Assembly: GCA_964439595.1 (NCBI GenBank)
Contig: CAYTOK010000004.1
Span: 53,796-117,795 of the forward strand
Direction of reading: 5' to 3'
Length of the DNA stretch: 64,000 bases
Source of the DNA: CAIJXB01 sp964439595
Lineage (GTDB): Bacteria; Chlamydiota; Chlamydiia; Chlamydiales; Rhabdochlamydiaceae
In this document: piece after piece, positions 44,830 to 53,420 of the stretch
Layout of the letters: the number at the start of each line of letters is the position of its first letter
How positions within the stretch are numbered: the first letter of the stretch is position 1
Notes under the pieces: model-generated
The model's input: the letters and a program-made list of their open reading frames with translations, nothing else
Databases searched by the model: none
What the model was told of the DNA's origin: nothing
Translations under genes and position numbers: made by a program

Positions 44830-45765
44830 ATGTTTACCTTTTTTAAGACGGGATATAAGAAGATCAAGCAGGCCCTTGGTAAAACAAGGTCTATGCTAGG
44901 CGCTCGCATAAGTGCTCTTTTTGGAAAGCCCTGGGATGACTCCACTTTTGAAGCTCTAGAGCAAATTCTCTATGAAGCCGATCTTGGAACTCCTTGCGTA
45001 GAAGATTTTGTTGCCTATTTAAAGGCGGAGCTTAGACTAGAGCCTAAAGCAAATATTACTTTTATTTTAGAAAAACTAAAAGCAAGATGTTTAGAAATTT
45101 TACACACCGTTAAAGATAGTAAAGGCACCATTCCTGAAGTAGGAGACCCCCTGGTTATTCTTGTAATTGGCATTAATGGTAGTGGGAAGACCACATCGAT
45201 TGCGAAACTAGGACTTCACTTCCAAACGCTTGGTAAAAAAGTTCTCCTTGGAGCTGGGGATACTTTTAGAGCTGCCGCAGTAGATCAACTCGCCCTTTGG
45301 GCAGAAAAGCTAGGTGTCGATATAGTCAAAGCAAAGCACGGGTCAGACCCCTCTGCGGTGGCCTTTGATGCGCTAACTGCTGCTAAAACTAGAAAATGTG
45401 ATATAGTTCTTTTAGATACAGCCGGGAGATTGCAAAATAAAACGGATCTTATGCAAGAATTAGAAAAGACAAAAAAAACCTGCGCAAAACTAATTCCAGG
45501 ATCTCCACACGAAGTGTTTTTAGTTCTTGATGCTACTACAGGACAAAATGCCTTAGATCAAGCCAAGATCTTCCATCAATTTATCCCCCTTACTGGAATT
45601 ATTTTAACAAAGCTTGACGGCTCTGCTAAAGGAGGGATCATACTTTCCATCTATAAGGAACTGGGAATCCCAGTCCGCTGGGTGGGAATAGGAGAGAAGG
45701 CAGAAGATCTCATTCCCTTTGATGCAGAATCTTATATTGAAGCCCTCTTAGCAGTTGATACATGA
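44830..45765 (+). CDS. ftsY: Signal recognition particle receptor FtsY
   Basis: The start is placed at ATG 44830 (311 residues), before MFTFFKTGYKKIKQALGKTR; a longer frame from 44725 lacks support. The NG domain has LVIGINGSGKTTSIAKLG near 109, DTFRAAAVDQLALWAEK near 146, DIVLLDTAGRLQNKTDLMQE near 195 and ILTKLDGSAKGG near 260. The acidic A domain of many FtsY proteins is absent, which is common in small genomes. It overlaps the next gene by 4 bases. Confidence 0.94.
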   Translation: MFTFFKTGYKKIKQALGKTRSMLGARISALFGKPWDDSTFEALEQILYEADLGTPCVEDFVAYLKAELRLEPKANITFILEKLKARCLEILHTVKDSKGTIPEVGDPLVILVIGINGSGKTTSIAKLGLHFQTLGKKVLLGAGDTFRAAAVDQLALWAEKLGVDIVKAKHGSDPSAVAFDALTAAKTRKCDIVLLDTAGRLQNKTDLMQELEKTKKTCAKLIPGSPHEVFLVLDATTGQNALDQAKIFHQFIPLTGIILTKLDGSAKGGIILSIYKELGIPVRWVGIGEKAEDLIPFDAESYIEALLAVDT

Positions 45766-46661
45766 TTACCCCTGTTCAAAGAGCTCCGATACAAAAAAAT
45801 CACTTTCCTGTTCTATCAGAAGACCCCCTCATACTTAACACCGCTAATGTCTTTATGGCATGCTCTGATTTTATAGAAAAAATAAATAGCCATAATTGCT
45901 ATTTAATCCCCTCAGAGATGCCGCGCGAAATCCGCGTATTAGAAAAAAAATTAAATATTCTACTAGGAAGGTTTGCTCAAAGTGGGGACAGCTTAACTAG
46001 CTCTTTTATAGAGCTCATGAAACAAAGTGTACTTGCTTATTTGCCAAAGCAAAAAAACATGCACTCGTCTACACCTAACCTAAATAGACTATCAAGATCT
46101 ACAAAAGATCTTTTACAAGAAATACAAAGACTTTTTCTAGCAAAAATAACTATACCTATAGAAAGACTTTCCTCTACCTGCAGACATACACAAATAGACA
46201 GAGTTCTAACAATTGTGCAGTGCCGCCATGTTCTTCCAGCAAAAGCAGCTAAAATAGCTTTAGAGTGCGTTAGTTTTTTCACAATAACAGATCCCTATCC
46301 TCCTTATATAGAAGAAAATCTAGACCTTCTTATCAGAGAATGTAAAACTCAGCATGAGCCTGCCCTTGCGGCTTTTCTAACGTTACTGCAAAAAAAACTA
46401 CAATTTCTAAAAAAAGACACTTTAATAGAAGCCCCCCTCCCCCACCCTTCTATCGATATTGCTTTTCATCTTTTACTTTACGCAGATATGATTCGAGAAG
46501 AGTCTAAAAAAGCCACAACTATTAGAGAGCTAGATACCAGTCTACAGAAGTTATTTTCCTTCTTACGCACGCTAGAAACTCTCGAGCAGATACCTGATAA
46601 AAAATATATATCCCTTTTAAAAACCATGCAATTAGTGAAAGAACAATTGCTTCTAAATTAA
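45762..46661 (+). CDS. Hypothetical helical protein after ftsY
   Basis: This 299-residue protein is soluble and mostly helical, without signal peptide or membrane segment. The best ordered region is about 150-290 (TQIDRVLTIVQCRHVLPAKA; LDTSLQKLFSFLRTLETLEQ). I recognise no family. It overlaps ftsY by 4 bases (ATGA), so it is co-translated. With the next two genes it forms a run of three unrecognised genes before priA. Confidence 0.6.
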   Translation: MITPVQRAPIQKNHFPVLSEDPLILNTANVFMACSDFIEKINSHNCYLIPSEMPREIRVLEKKLNILLGRFAQSGDSLTSSFIELMKQSVLAYLPKQKNMHSSTPNLNRLSRSTKDLLQEIQRLFLAKITIPIERLSSTCRHTQIDRVLTIVQCRHVLPAKAAKIALECVSFFTITDPYPPYIEENLDLLIRECKTQHEPALAAFLTLLQKKLQFLKKDTLIEAPLPHPSIDIAFHLLLYADMIREESKKATTIRELDTSLQKLFSFLRTLETLEQIPDKKYISLLKTMQLVKEQLLLN

Positions 46662-46752
46662 AAAATAGAATAGGAAAACACCTAATATTCTCTCTTGTTT
46701 TTTCTTTTTTTTTTTGACATAATACAAATATCAAAGGTAAATTAGGCCATGT

Positions 46753-47403
46753 ATGGAGCTGAAAAAAACTAACGTTCACTCTCCTTTTTCTGAACAAACC
46801 ATCTTAGAAGGCAATAACAGATCCCTTTTGTTACAATTTATATTAACAGAAATATTCGACTCTTTCTCTTGCTATAAGACGCTCCTTACAGAAACCTCTT
46901 TAGCTTCTAAAAGTGATTCTAGTTTTTTCCTGTCTATCTTTCAAAATATCTCTCCCTTAAATCGGATTCAAGAGCATGCTTCCCTATTCCCCTTAGCTTT
47001 TACTAATAAAAAAATAGAAATATCTATATTTACTCACTCTCTTTCCAATGCCGTACATCTACTTTACAACTACCAAGAAAAACCCTTTTGCACAAAAAAA
47101 CAAAAAACAGAATTCGAAGCTAAAATTACAAGCTATCTAAGACAAATGTTTTTCCTTCTTGAGCCTTTTCTAGAAGAATGTAAAAGCGATGAAAGCTTTC
47201 TATTTTTTTTACTTAAACACCACACGGAAATCACTCTACTTACTCAACCTAAATATTTTATTCACCTCCTACACAAACTACATCCTGAAGGGATCTCCTC
47301 GATGCAAGAGTATATCTGCGACCATTTCCATGAAAGAGGGTTTACTTACTTGATCCCCAAAGTAAAATCTCTGATACAAACGGTTGCTACTATCCATGAC
47401 TGA
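46753..47403 (+). CDS. Hypothetical helical protein
   Basis: This 216-residue protein has no signal peptide, membrane segment or recognised motif. Long amphipathic helices are likely (LLQFILTEIFDSFSCYKTLL near 25; YLRQMFFLLEPFLEECKSDE near 122). No convincing ribosome site precedes ATG 46753, so the start is uncertain. It overlaps the next gene by 8 bases, suggesting co-translation. Confidence 0.5.
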   Translation: MELKKTNVHSPFSEQTILEGNNRSLLLQFILTEIFDSFSCYKTLLTETSLASKSDSSFFLSIFQNISPLNRIQEHASLFPLAFTNKKIEISIFTHSLSNAVHLLYNYQEKPFCTKKQKTEFEAKITSYLRQMFFLLEPFLEECKSDESFLFFLLKHHTEITLLTQPKYFIHLLHKLHPEGISSMQEYICDHFHERGFTYLIPKVKSLIQTVATIHD

Positions 47404-48145
47404 TACATACCAAAACATACTCTCCGATGCCACCAAGTTTCTAAAAGAAAACTATGAACCAAAAAACTCTTGGAATGTTCCTTCGACTTATATTGTCCCT
47501 CTTAGTCCAAAAGAGAAAAAGAGCACAAAGCCCTCAGAACCTCTCCCTGTATACACACCGCTTCCTAAAGCTAAAATTATCCCCCAGCAAAAAAAAACAG
47601 AGGAACCCTTCGTACCACAGACACCTACAATCCCTCCTTCTAAATCCAAAATAGAAGAGCACGTCCTTCCTTTTGAAGAACTGAAAAAAAGCCTTCACAA
47701 GATACTACCTCAATTTGTCATTAGAGAAACTCCGTTAAGCGATAAAGTTTCCTATATCAAAGCTTTAGAAGCAAAAACTCTCATTTTATCTTTTCAAGAA
47801 GACCAAAGCTCCACTATTTTCTTACAAAACATACAGAAGGCTATAGCTACTTACCATACAAGCGCTCATATACTAGAGGCTAAATCAAGTAGCTTTCCGG
47901 AGGACCTGGGTCTATTCTTCGAGCAAACAAAGAATAAATTAACGCTAGCCTCTCCCACTATTTTAAAACATAAGCAGTTCCTTCCTTTCATCAAAGAGAT
48001 CCCGGCTTCTTCTGAATGGTTTCTAGGTAAAAGTCGCCTTTTACTTTTAGAACCCTTTGAAACATATTTTACAAATCCCCTGCAAAAAAAGACCCTTTGG
48101 AAAACTATATGCGCAATCCTCAAAGTCCAAGATACGCCGGCATAA
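47396..48145 (+). CDS. Hypothetical protein with Pro/Lys-rich linker, upstream of priA
   Basis: From ATG 47396 the protein has 249 residues. An N-terminal helix (about 1-25) is followed by a low-complexity Pro/Lys/Thr linker (about 35-90) and an ordered C-terminal domain (about 92-245; FEELKKSLHKILPQFVI, then LFFEQTKNKLTLASPTILKH). No family is recognised. Its last 37 bases overlap the priA start, so the two are translationally linked. Confidence 0.55.
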   Translation: MTDTYQNILSDATKFLKENYEPKNSWNVPSTYIVPLSPKEKKSTKPSEPLPVYTPLPKAKIIPQQKKTEEPFVPQTPTIPPSKSKIEEHVLPFEELKKSLHKILPQFVIRETPLSDKVSYIKALEAKTLILSFQEDQSSTIFLQNIQKAIATYHTSAHILEAKSSSFPEDLGLFFEQTKNKLTLASPTILKHKQFLPFIKEIPASSEWFLGKSRLLLLEPFETYFTNPLQKKTLWKTICAILKVQDTPA

Positions 48146-50346
48146 TCTTAGACCAAGCAATCGACAAGATGCTGGACTACAGCATCCCCCCTCATCTAGA
48201 AAATCAGATTTCTATTGGATCCCGCGTAGTAGTACCTGTGAATAATAGCTCAGCTAAAGGAACTGTCTGGAAACTAGAAAAAGAAACCACCTCTCCCTAC
48301 ACCAAAGAAATCATAGAGATAGCAACATCCTCCTCGGTCTTAACCCCGGATCTTATCAAGCTCTCTGAGTGGATGTCTTGGTACTATGCCTGCCCCCTTT
48401 TTAAAACCCTCAAGATTATACTCCCTAAACATATCCGAGAGCACGAAAAAGAACGGATGCAGCAGCTTGTGACCTGTCTATTATCTCTAGAAGAAACTAA
48501 AGCCCGCAGCTTAGCACTGAAAGAAAAACACCCGATGCAAAGTGCCGTACTAGACACCCTTATCAAGAAAGGAGGATCTTTCCCCCTTTCTTTTCTTATC
48601 AAAGAAGCAAGAGTGTCAAATAGCCCTGTAAACACCTTAGTGAAAAATAACATCTTAGCGTTAAAAGCAGCCCCCAAAGAAACAGTCGATCCTTTTGAAG
48701 CGGACTACTTTCTGTCTTCGTCTAAAACGCTTACAGAAGAGCAGCAAAGTGCTCTAGAAAAAATCCAAAAGGGGCTACAAAGCAATACCTTTGCAACTCA
48801 TCTTCTTTACGGTGTAACAGGAAGCGGCAAGACAGAGGTGTACCTTCAAGCTATAGAAGAAGCTCTTAAACAAGATAAAGGCATCATTTTTTTAGTTCCG
48901 GAAATAGCCCTTGCCACCCAGACCATTGAAAGGCTAAAAAGCCGCTTCGAAGAAAAAATAGCGATACTACATCACCGTCTTTCTCCCGGAGAAAAAAAAG
49001 AAAGCTGGCACCAAATCCATTCTAGAAAAGCTCGTATCATAGTAGGAGCTAGATCTGCTATTTTTTGTCCTGTGCCAAACCTTGGTCTTATCATCGTCGA
49101 TGAAGAGCACGAAAGCTCCTATAAAAACATGGGAGACAGCCCTTTTTATCAAGCAAGGGATGTAGCAATCATGCGAGCGAAGTTCTCTAATGCGATAGCG
49201 GTCCTTGGCAGCGCAACGCCAAGTTTAGAAAGCTACCGCAATGCAAAAAGTGGCAAATACATTTTAAGTGAGCTTAGCCAAAGACCGGATAAAGCCTCGA
49301 TGCCCAAGGTGCATATCGTAGATATGAAAGAAGAGAACATAAAGCAAAAAAGAAAAGCCCTTTTTTCTGATCCCCTTCTCAAAGCTATTAAAGAGCGTCT
49401 AAGCAAAGGAGAGCAGTCTCTTCTTCTTTTAAATAGAAGAGGCTACCATACATCACAAGTATGTATGCAATGCTCTCATGTTTCTAAATGTCCTAACTGC
49501 GAAGCTGTTTTAACATTTCACTTAAATGAAAAAAAACTTTCTTGTCACCTTTGCAGCTATGAGACCCTTCCTTTTAGCACATGTCCTTCTTGCAAAAGCT
49601 CTGCCTCTATGAAGTTTAAAGGCGTTGGCACAGAGATGGTAGAAAAAGTTCTCTATGCCCTTTTTCCTGACTGCAGGGTCCTGCGTATGGACGCTGATAC
49701 AACCAAAAAAAAAGACAGCCATGAGATGTTATTTAAAAAGTTTCGCTCTGGGAAAGCAGACATCTTAGTAGGCACACAGATGATAGCTAAAGGGCTCCAC
49801 TTCCCCTCAGTAACGCTTGTTGGGGTACTTGATGCCGATCTCACCTTAAATATCCCAGACTTTAGAGCTTCCGAATCCCTTTTTCAGCTTATCACCCAGG
49901 TGGCTGGAAGATCAGGCCGCAGCGATCTTCCGGGAGAAGTGTATATCCAAACGCTTTTGCCAGAGCAGCCGACACTTCTACATGCTGCAAACCAAGATTA
50001 CTCCTCATTTTTTATAGAAGAGTCTCAGATAAGAGAGCTTTTTACCTACCCCCCTTTTACTCATCTTATTAAAATAGCGCTCTCTGGACTTGAAGAAAAA
50101 GAGGTAGAGAAAAAAGCAAAAGAAGCCAGGAACTATCTTATAACAAACCTTCCGCCCTTCTTTGAATTTCTTCCCATAGTCCCTTCAGGCCATGCTAAAA
50201 TAGAAAATAGATACAGATTTCAATTTATTATCAAAACCCCTAAAATCCTCCCTGCTTCAGAACACCTCCTCAAATTACAACAACTTTTCCTAAATAAACC
50301 CATCAGCCTCTTCGTAGACATCGATCCCTCTTCAACTTTCTTCTAG
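48109..50346 (+). CDS. priA: Primosomal protein N' (PriA helicase)
   Basis: PriA restarts stalled replication forks. From ATG 48109 the protein has 745 residues: a DNA-binding domain (about 1-200), Walker A YGVTGSGKTEVYLQAIEEAL near 238, the DEEH box IIVDEEHESSY near 328, LGSATPSLESYRNAK near 366, the zinc cysteines (CMQCSHVSKCPNCEAVLTFH near 450; CHLCSY and CPSCKS after it), VGTQMIAKGLHFPSV near 556 and VAGRSGRSDLPGEV near 602. It follows three unrecognised genes and its transcript probably starts before ftsY. Confidence 0.95.
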   Translation: MRNPQSPRYAGIILDQAIDKMLDYSIPPHLENQISIGSRVVVPVNNSSAKGTVWKLEKETTSPYTKEIIEIATSSSVLTPDLIKLSEWMSWYYACPLFKTLKIILPKHIREHEKERMQQLVTCLLSLEETKARSLALKEKHPMQSAVLDTLIKKGGSFPLSFLIKEARVSNSPVNTLVKNNILALKAAPKETVDPFEADYFLSSSKTLTEEQQSALEKIQKGLQSNTFATHLLYGVTGSGKTEVYLQAIEEALKQDKGIIFLVPEIALATQTIERLKSRFEEKIAILHHRLSPGEKKESWHQIHSRKARIIVGARSAIFCPVPNLGLIIVDEEHESSYKNMGDSPFYQARDVAIMRAKFSNAIAVLGSATPSLESYRNAKSGKYILSELSQRPDKASMPKVHIVDMKEENIKQKRKALFSDPLLKAIKERLSKGEQSLLLLNRRGYHTSQVCMQCSHVSKCPNCEAVLTFHLNEKKLSCHLCSYETLPFSTCPSCKSSASMKFKGVGTEMVEKVLYALFPDCRVLRMDADTTKKKDSHEMLFKKFRSGKADILVGTQMIAKGLHFPSVTLVGVLDADLTLNIPDFRASESLFQLITQVAGRSGRSDLPGEVYIQTLLPEQPTLLHAANQDYSSFFIEESQIRELFTYPPFTHLIKIALSGLEEKEVEKKAKEARNYLITNLPPFFEFLPIVPSGHAKIENRYRFQFIIKTPKILPASEHLLKLQQLFLNKPISLFVDIDPSSTFF

Positions 50347-50532
50347 CTTGACATTCCCTTTTTCCATAGGCTAATAAGCGCTGTCCTCATTCTAATGCAC
50401 TTATATAGCTTAGGCTATGTCAACGTTATTTATGTAATTACATCCGACTCACTGAAATATAGCTTGAAGATTTCGACTCTCCGCTAAAATAGGACGCAAG
50501 AAGACTCTCTCTATTTATATTTGTCCTAGACT

Positions 50533-51294
50533 CTAGCCTAACTCTCGTATCTTGCCCAAGGCGTTTCTCTTTAATTCTTCTAACTGAAGCAAAGGACTTC
50601 CTCCTTTCCAGCTAAAGTCCTTCTCAAGGTCTTTATTTGACATACGTAAAATTCGCTCAAAGTCCACATCTAAATTTTGGATTTGCTTACTGATAGAGTC
50701 AGCTAAAATAACAAGATTCTTTTTTACATTGTAATTTAGACCCACAATAGTCTTATAATTATTCTGTAACCTCAGATAAGTTACTTCCAAAAGAGTTATT
50801 TTTATCTTAATTTGCACTTGGCCGCAATATGCTTGAAAACGTGCATCAGGCTCGTCTGGGAACAGTTTCGGTATATATTCAATAACTTCTTGCATTTTGC
50901 CTTGTAGCTCTTTTAGCTTCCTGCTTCTTTCTATCAAATTATCACCCTTCAAACACTCTGTATATTTTTCATCTAATGTTTTAATAACGAATCCGAGCTG
51001 ATCTACCGTCATTGTCTTTAAAAGCGCATAAGGCAAACTAACATGCCCTCTAAAAATACGATAGACAGCCGATGCTACTTTTCTAACCCAGGGCCACGAT
51101 AAGCCATCCACCGCCTTAGTTACAATCACCGTAGATAGCTCTCGTACAGAGCTCGCATTTTCGCCGAGTGTATTTTTTTCAAGAGCCGCAAAAGCTACTT
51201 TAAGAAGAGCCAAATCTTCCTTACTGCCCTTCCATGTCCCTGAATTCACTTCTGTTTGTATGGACTGTATTCTTTTAAAATCTATATTCTCCAT
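50533..51294 (-). CDS. Unrecognised three-paralog array, member C
   Basis: This 253-residue helical, soluble protein shares with its two upstream neighbours a core: IQTEVNSGTW near 11 and LSWPWVRKVASAVYRIFRGH near 74-93, followed by SLPYALLKTMT. The C-terminal half (about 105-253) is divergent, with a predicted coiled-coil tendency near 115-140. The ATG follows AGAGGC. No family is recognised. No signal peptide, membrane segment or catalytic motif is visible; a type III effector is possible but not shown. Confidence 0.6.
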   Translation of the reverse strand: MENIDFKRIQSIQTEVNSGTWKGSKEDLALLKVAFAALEKNTLGENASSVRELSTVIVTKAVDGLSWPWVRKVASAVYRIFRGHVSLPYALLKTMTVDQLGFVIKTLDEKYTECLKGDNLIERSRKLKELQGKMQEVIEYIPKLFPDEPDARFQAYCGQVQIKIKITLLEVTYLRLQNNYKTIVGLNYNVKKNLVILADSISKQIQNLDVDFERILRMSNKDLEKDFSWKGGSPLLQLEELKRNALGKIRELG

Positions 51295-51434
51295 AAAGCC
51301 TCTTATACCCTTTAAAAACTCACGTTTATTTTTAAATCCAAGCTTTCAAAGCCTATACTATATCTCGGCCCTGTCAATTTCATTTGAAAGCCTTATCTTC
51401 GCTTATCCACACGCGAAGCTGTTAATTTCAGGAC

Positions 51435-52340
51435 TTATTTTGCACCAATCAAAAAAATACGCTCACATTTTTCTATAGACTCATTGATAGAATTTTTTAG
51501 CAACTTACATAAAACTAAAGGAGATTTGTCTGTATTTAGTTTAGGGTATTTATCTTCGGTCCAACCTGTAGTTTGTGTGATTACTTTTGCATATAAGTCT
51601 CGTAGTTTTTTATCTCTTGTAGGGTTTTTAACATATCTTCTTGTTGGACGAGCCCCGTTAAAAGAGACTCTTGTCACTGTTTCTTGTTTAGAGGGGTATG
51701 CCTCCCAAATATCGTCGAATTCCTTTTTTAGTTTCTCGTAAATAGTCTGATCAAGAGCTAACTGCAAGTCTGAATCTAGAGAGCCAATCTCCTCTAAACA
51801 GGCCGCTTCATCGCCAAACTTATTAATGACATCCGTAGCCACATCTCCCAGTTGATCTCGTAACTTTTCCAGGTCTGATGCTATCTTGTCTAAATTACTT
51901 ATTGAAAACTTTATTTTTTCATCAGGACCGTTAGGAGGCTCTAATTCGTTCTGCCTTCGTTCACTCAAAGTCCTACCCGCCTGTATCTCTTCCATTTTTT
52001 CATGCAACCCCTCAACAACCAGCTCTATCTCAGTTTCTGTCATAGTATGTAAAAGAGCATGGGGCAAGCTAATACCCCCGCTAAAAATGCGATAGACAGC
52101 CGACGCTACTTTTCTAATCCAAGGCCACTCAAGGTCAGTCACCACTTTAGCCGCAATATTCTTAGACAGTTCCTGTACAAGATTTGCCTGCAGACCTAAT
52201 GAACCGTTTGCTAATGCTTCAAAGGCATCCCTAATAAGGGCTAAATCCTTCTTATCTGCATCCCACGTTCCCGTATTTATTTCGCTTTGTATAGCTATTA
52301 TTCTTTCAATACCCTTAGGACCTATAATTGGACCGCTCAT
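51435..52340 (-). CDS. Unrecognised three-paralog array, member B
   Basis: This 301-residue paralog shares IQSEINTGTW near 13, LEWPWIRKVASAVYRIFSGG near 75-94 and SLPHALLHTMT with member C. Its C-terminal half (about 120-300) differs, with a helical stretch ISNLDKIASDLEKLRDQLGD near 148 and a basic segment near 220-240 (ARPTRRYVKNPTRDKKLRDL). The ATG follows a strong GGAGG run. No family is recognised. It is 140 bases upstream of member C. Confidence 0.6.
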   Translation of the reverse strand: MSGPIIGPKGIERIIAIQSEINTGTWDADKKDLALIRDAFEALANGSLGLQANLVQELSKNIAAKVVTDLEWPWIRKVASAVYRIFSGGISLPHALLHTMTETEIELVVEGLHEKMEEIQAGRTLSERRQNELEPPNGPDEKIKFSISNLDKIASDLEKLRDQLGDVATDVINKFGDEAACLEEIGSLDSDLQLALDQTIYEKLKKEFDDIWEAYPSKQETVTRVSFNGARPTRRYVKNPTRDKKLRDLYAKVITQTTGWTEDKYPKLNTDKSPLVLCKLLKNSINESIEKCERIFLIGAK

Positions 52341-52454
52341 CCCCCCCCTCCTTCTATTTTAATAAACGTCACGTTTTCTCTAAATTTTATACGTTTAACA
52401 CCCCTATACGTATTGCTCTTTCTACCTTAGTCACTTGCCCTAAAAAGAGACTGT

Positions 52455-53165
52455 CTATCGACCATATTTTTGACGGAATGCAGCCGTGTCCTCTTGCGCT
52501 GTTCTTGCATATTCTCCGCTTTTGACACTACCTTTTATTCGCACTCCTAGTTGGCTGATGGCAGAAATAACAGCCTTGTAATTTTCTGTGATTTCCTCTC
52601 TCATCCGCTCTTGTTCTTCTTTTGGCGCACCTTTTATGTTACTCTCTATAAGTTCATTTTTTGAATCAAACACACATTCGCTCATATCTTCTATACTGTT
52701 TTTAAGAGTCTCACACTTCCATCTACGAACCCATTTCCACGTATCCCAAAGATCATCTCCCTCTTTAGAAGTAAATACTGCTTCATATTCCTTCTTTAGC
52801 TTCTCTACGACTTTTCCCATCTCCTCGGGAGGAAGCAACTTAAAAAGGGTTATAGGCCGACTAGTTCCTCCCTGAAAGACCCGATATACTGCCGAAGCAA
52901 TTTTCCTTAGCCTGGACCACTTCATCTCTTCAGCCACTCTTCCTACAACACAATTAGAAAGGTTTAAGAGCTTATTTTGGTCCTCTTTACTAAGACCATT
53001 TGCAGGGTTATTTAAAAGTCTCAAGGCAAGCTCTAAGGTTTTAGCATCCGAGCTGAATCGTAAAGCCCCCTCATTTTCAATCTGCCTTTGTAAAAGGCTC
53101 GCAGCAGAAACTAATTGCTGCGGGGACAGCCCCTCTGATGTAGACAAAAATTCAAAAGAAAACAT
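52455..53165 (-). CDS. Unrecognised three-paralog array, member A
   Basis: This 236-residue member is the most divergent: MKWSRLRKIASAVYRVFQGG near 90-109, then SRPITLFKLLPPEEMGKVVE. The N-terminal SPQQLVSAASLLQRQIE and the divergent C-terminal half are helical. An N-terminal Met-Phe-Ser-Phe start has only a weak GCGGG upstream. All three paralogs keep the same order of parts, so the array probably arose by tandem duplication. It is first in the row and follows an AT-rich gap. Confidence 0.55.
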   Translation of the reverse strand: MFSFEFLSTSEGLSPQQLVSAASLLQRQIENEGALRFSSDAKTLELALRLLNNPANGLSKEDQNKLLNLSNCVVGRVAEEMKWSRLRKIASAVYRVFQGGTSRPITLFKLLPPEEMGKVVEKLKKEYEAVFTSKEGDDLWDTWKWVRRWKCETLKNSIEDMSECVFDSKNELIESNIKGAPKEEQERMREEITENYKAVISAISQLGVRIKGSVKSGEYARTAQEDTAAFRQKYGR

Positions 53166-53232
53166 GAAAATAAAACCCGCTGCAATAATAAAAATACTTA
53201 ATTTTAAAATATCACTAATTTACTAATTATTC

Positions 53233-53274
53233 AAATTAATTGTTTTATTAATAAATTTAAATTGCAATTAATTT
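53233..53274. repeat. Perfect 10-base inverted repeat in an AT-rich gap
   Basis: AAATTAATTG (53233-53242) and CAATTAATTT (53265-53274) are exact inverse copies around a 22-base loop in the very AT-rich stretch between divergent genes (53166-53420). It could be an operator or a curved upstream DNA element for either direction. Confidence 0.4.
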
Positions 53275-53420
53275 AAAATCAAACATTTAACGATTAAGTT
53301 GAGCTATCAAACAAGCCTAGAGAATAAAACCACCCAGGAAATGGTAATTTTTATTTTACATTTAAGGAGATAATTTTTACTGTGAGGATATTATATAAAA
53401 AATACCACTTAGGACTATCG

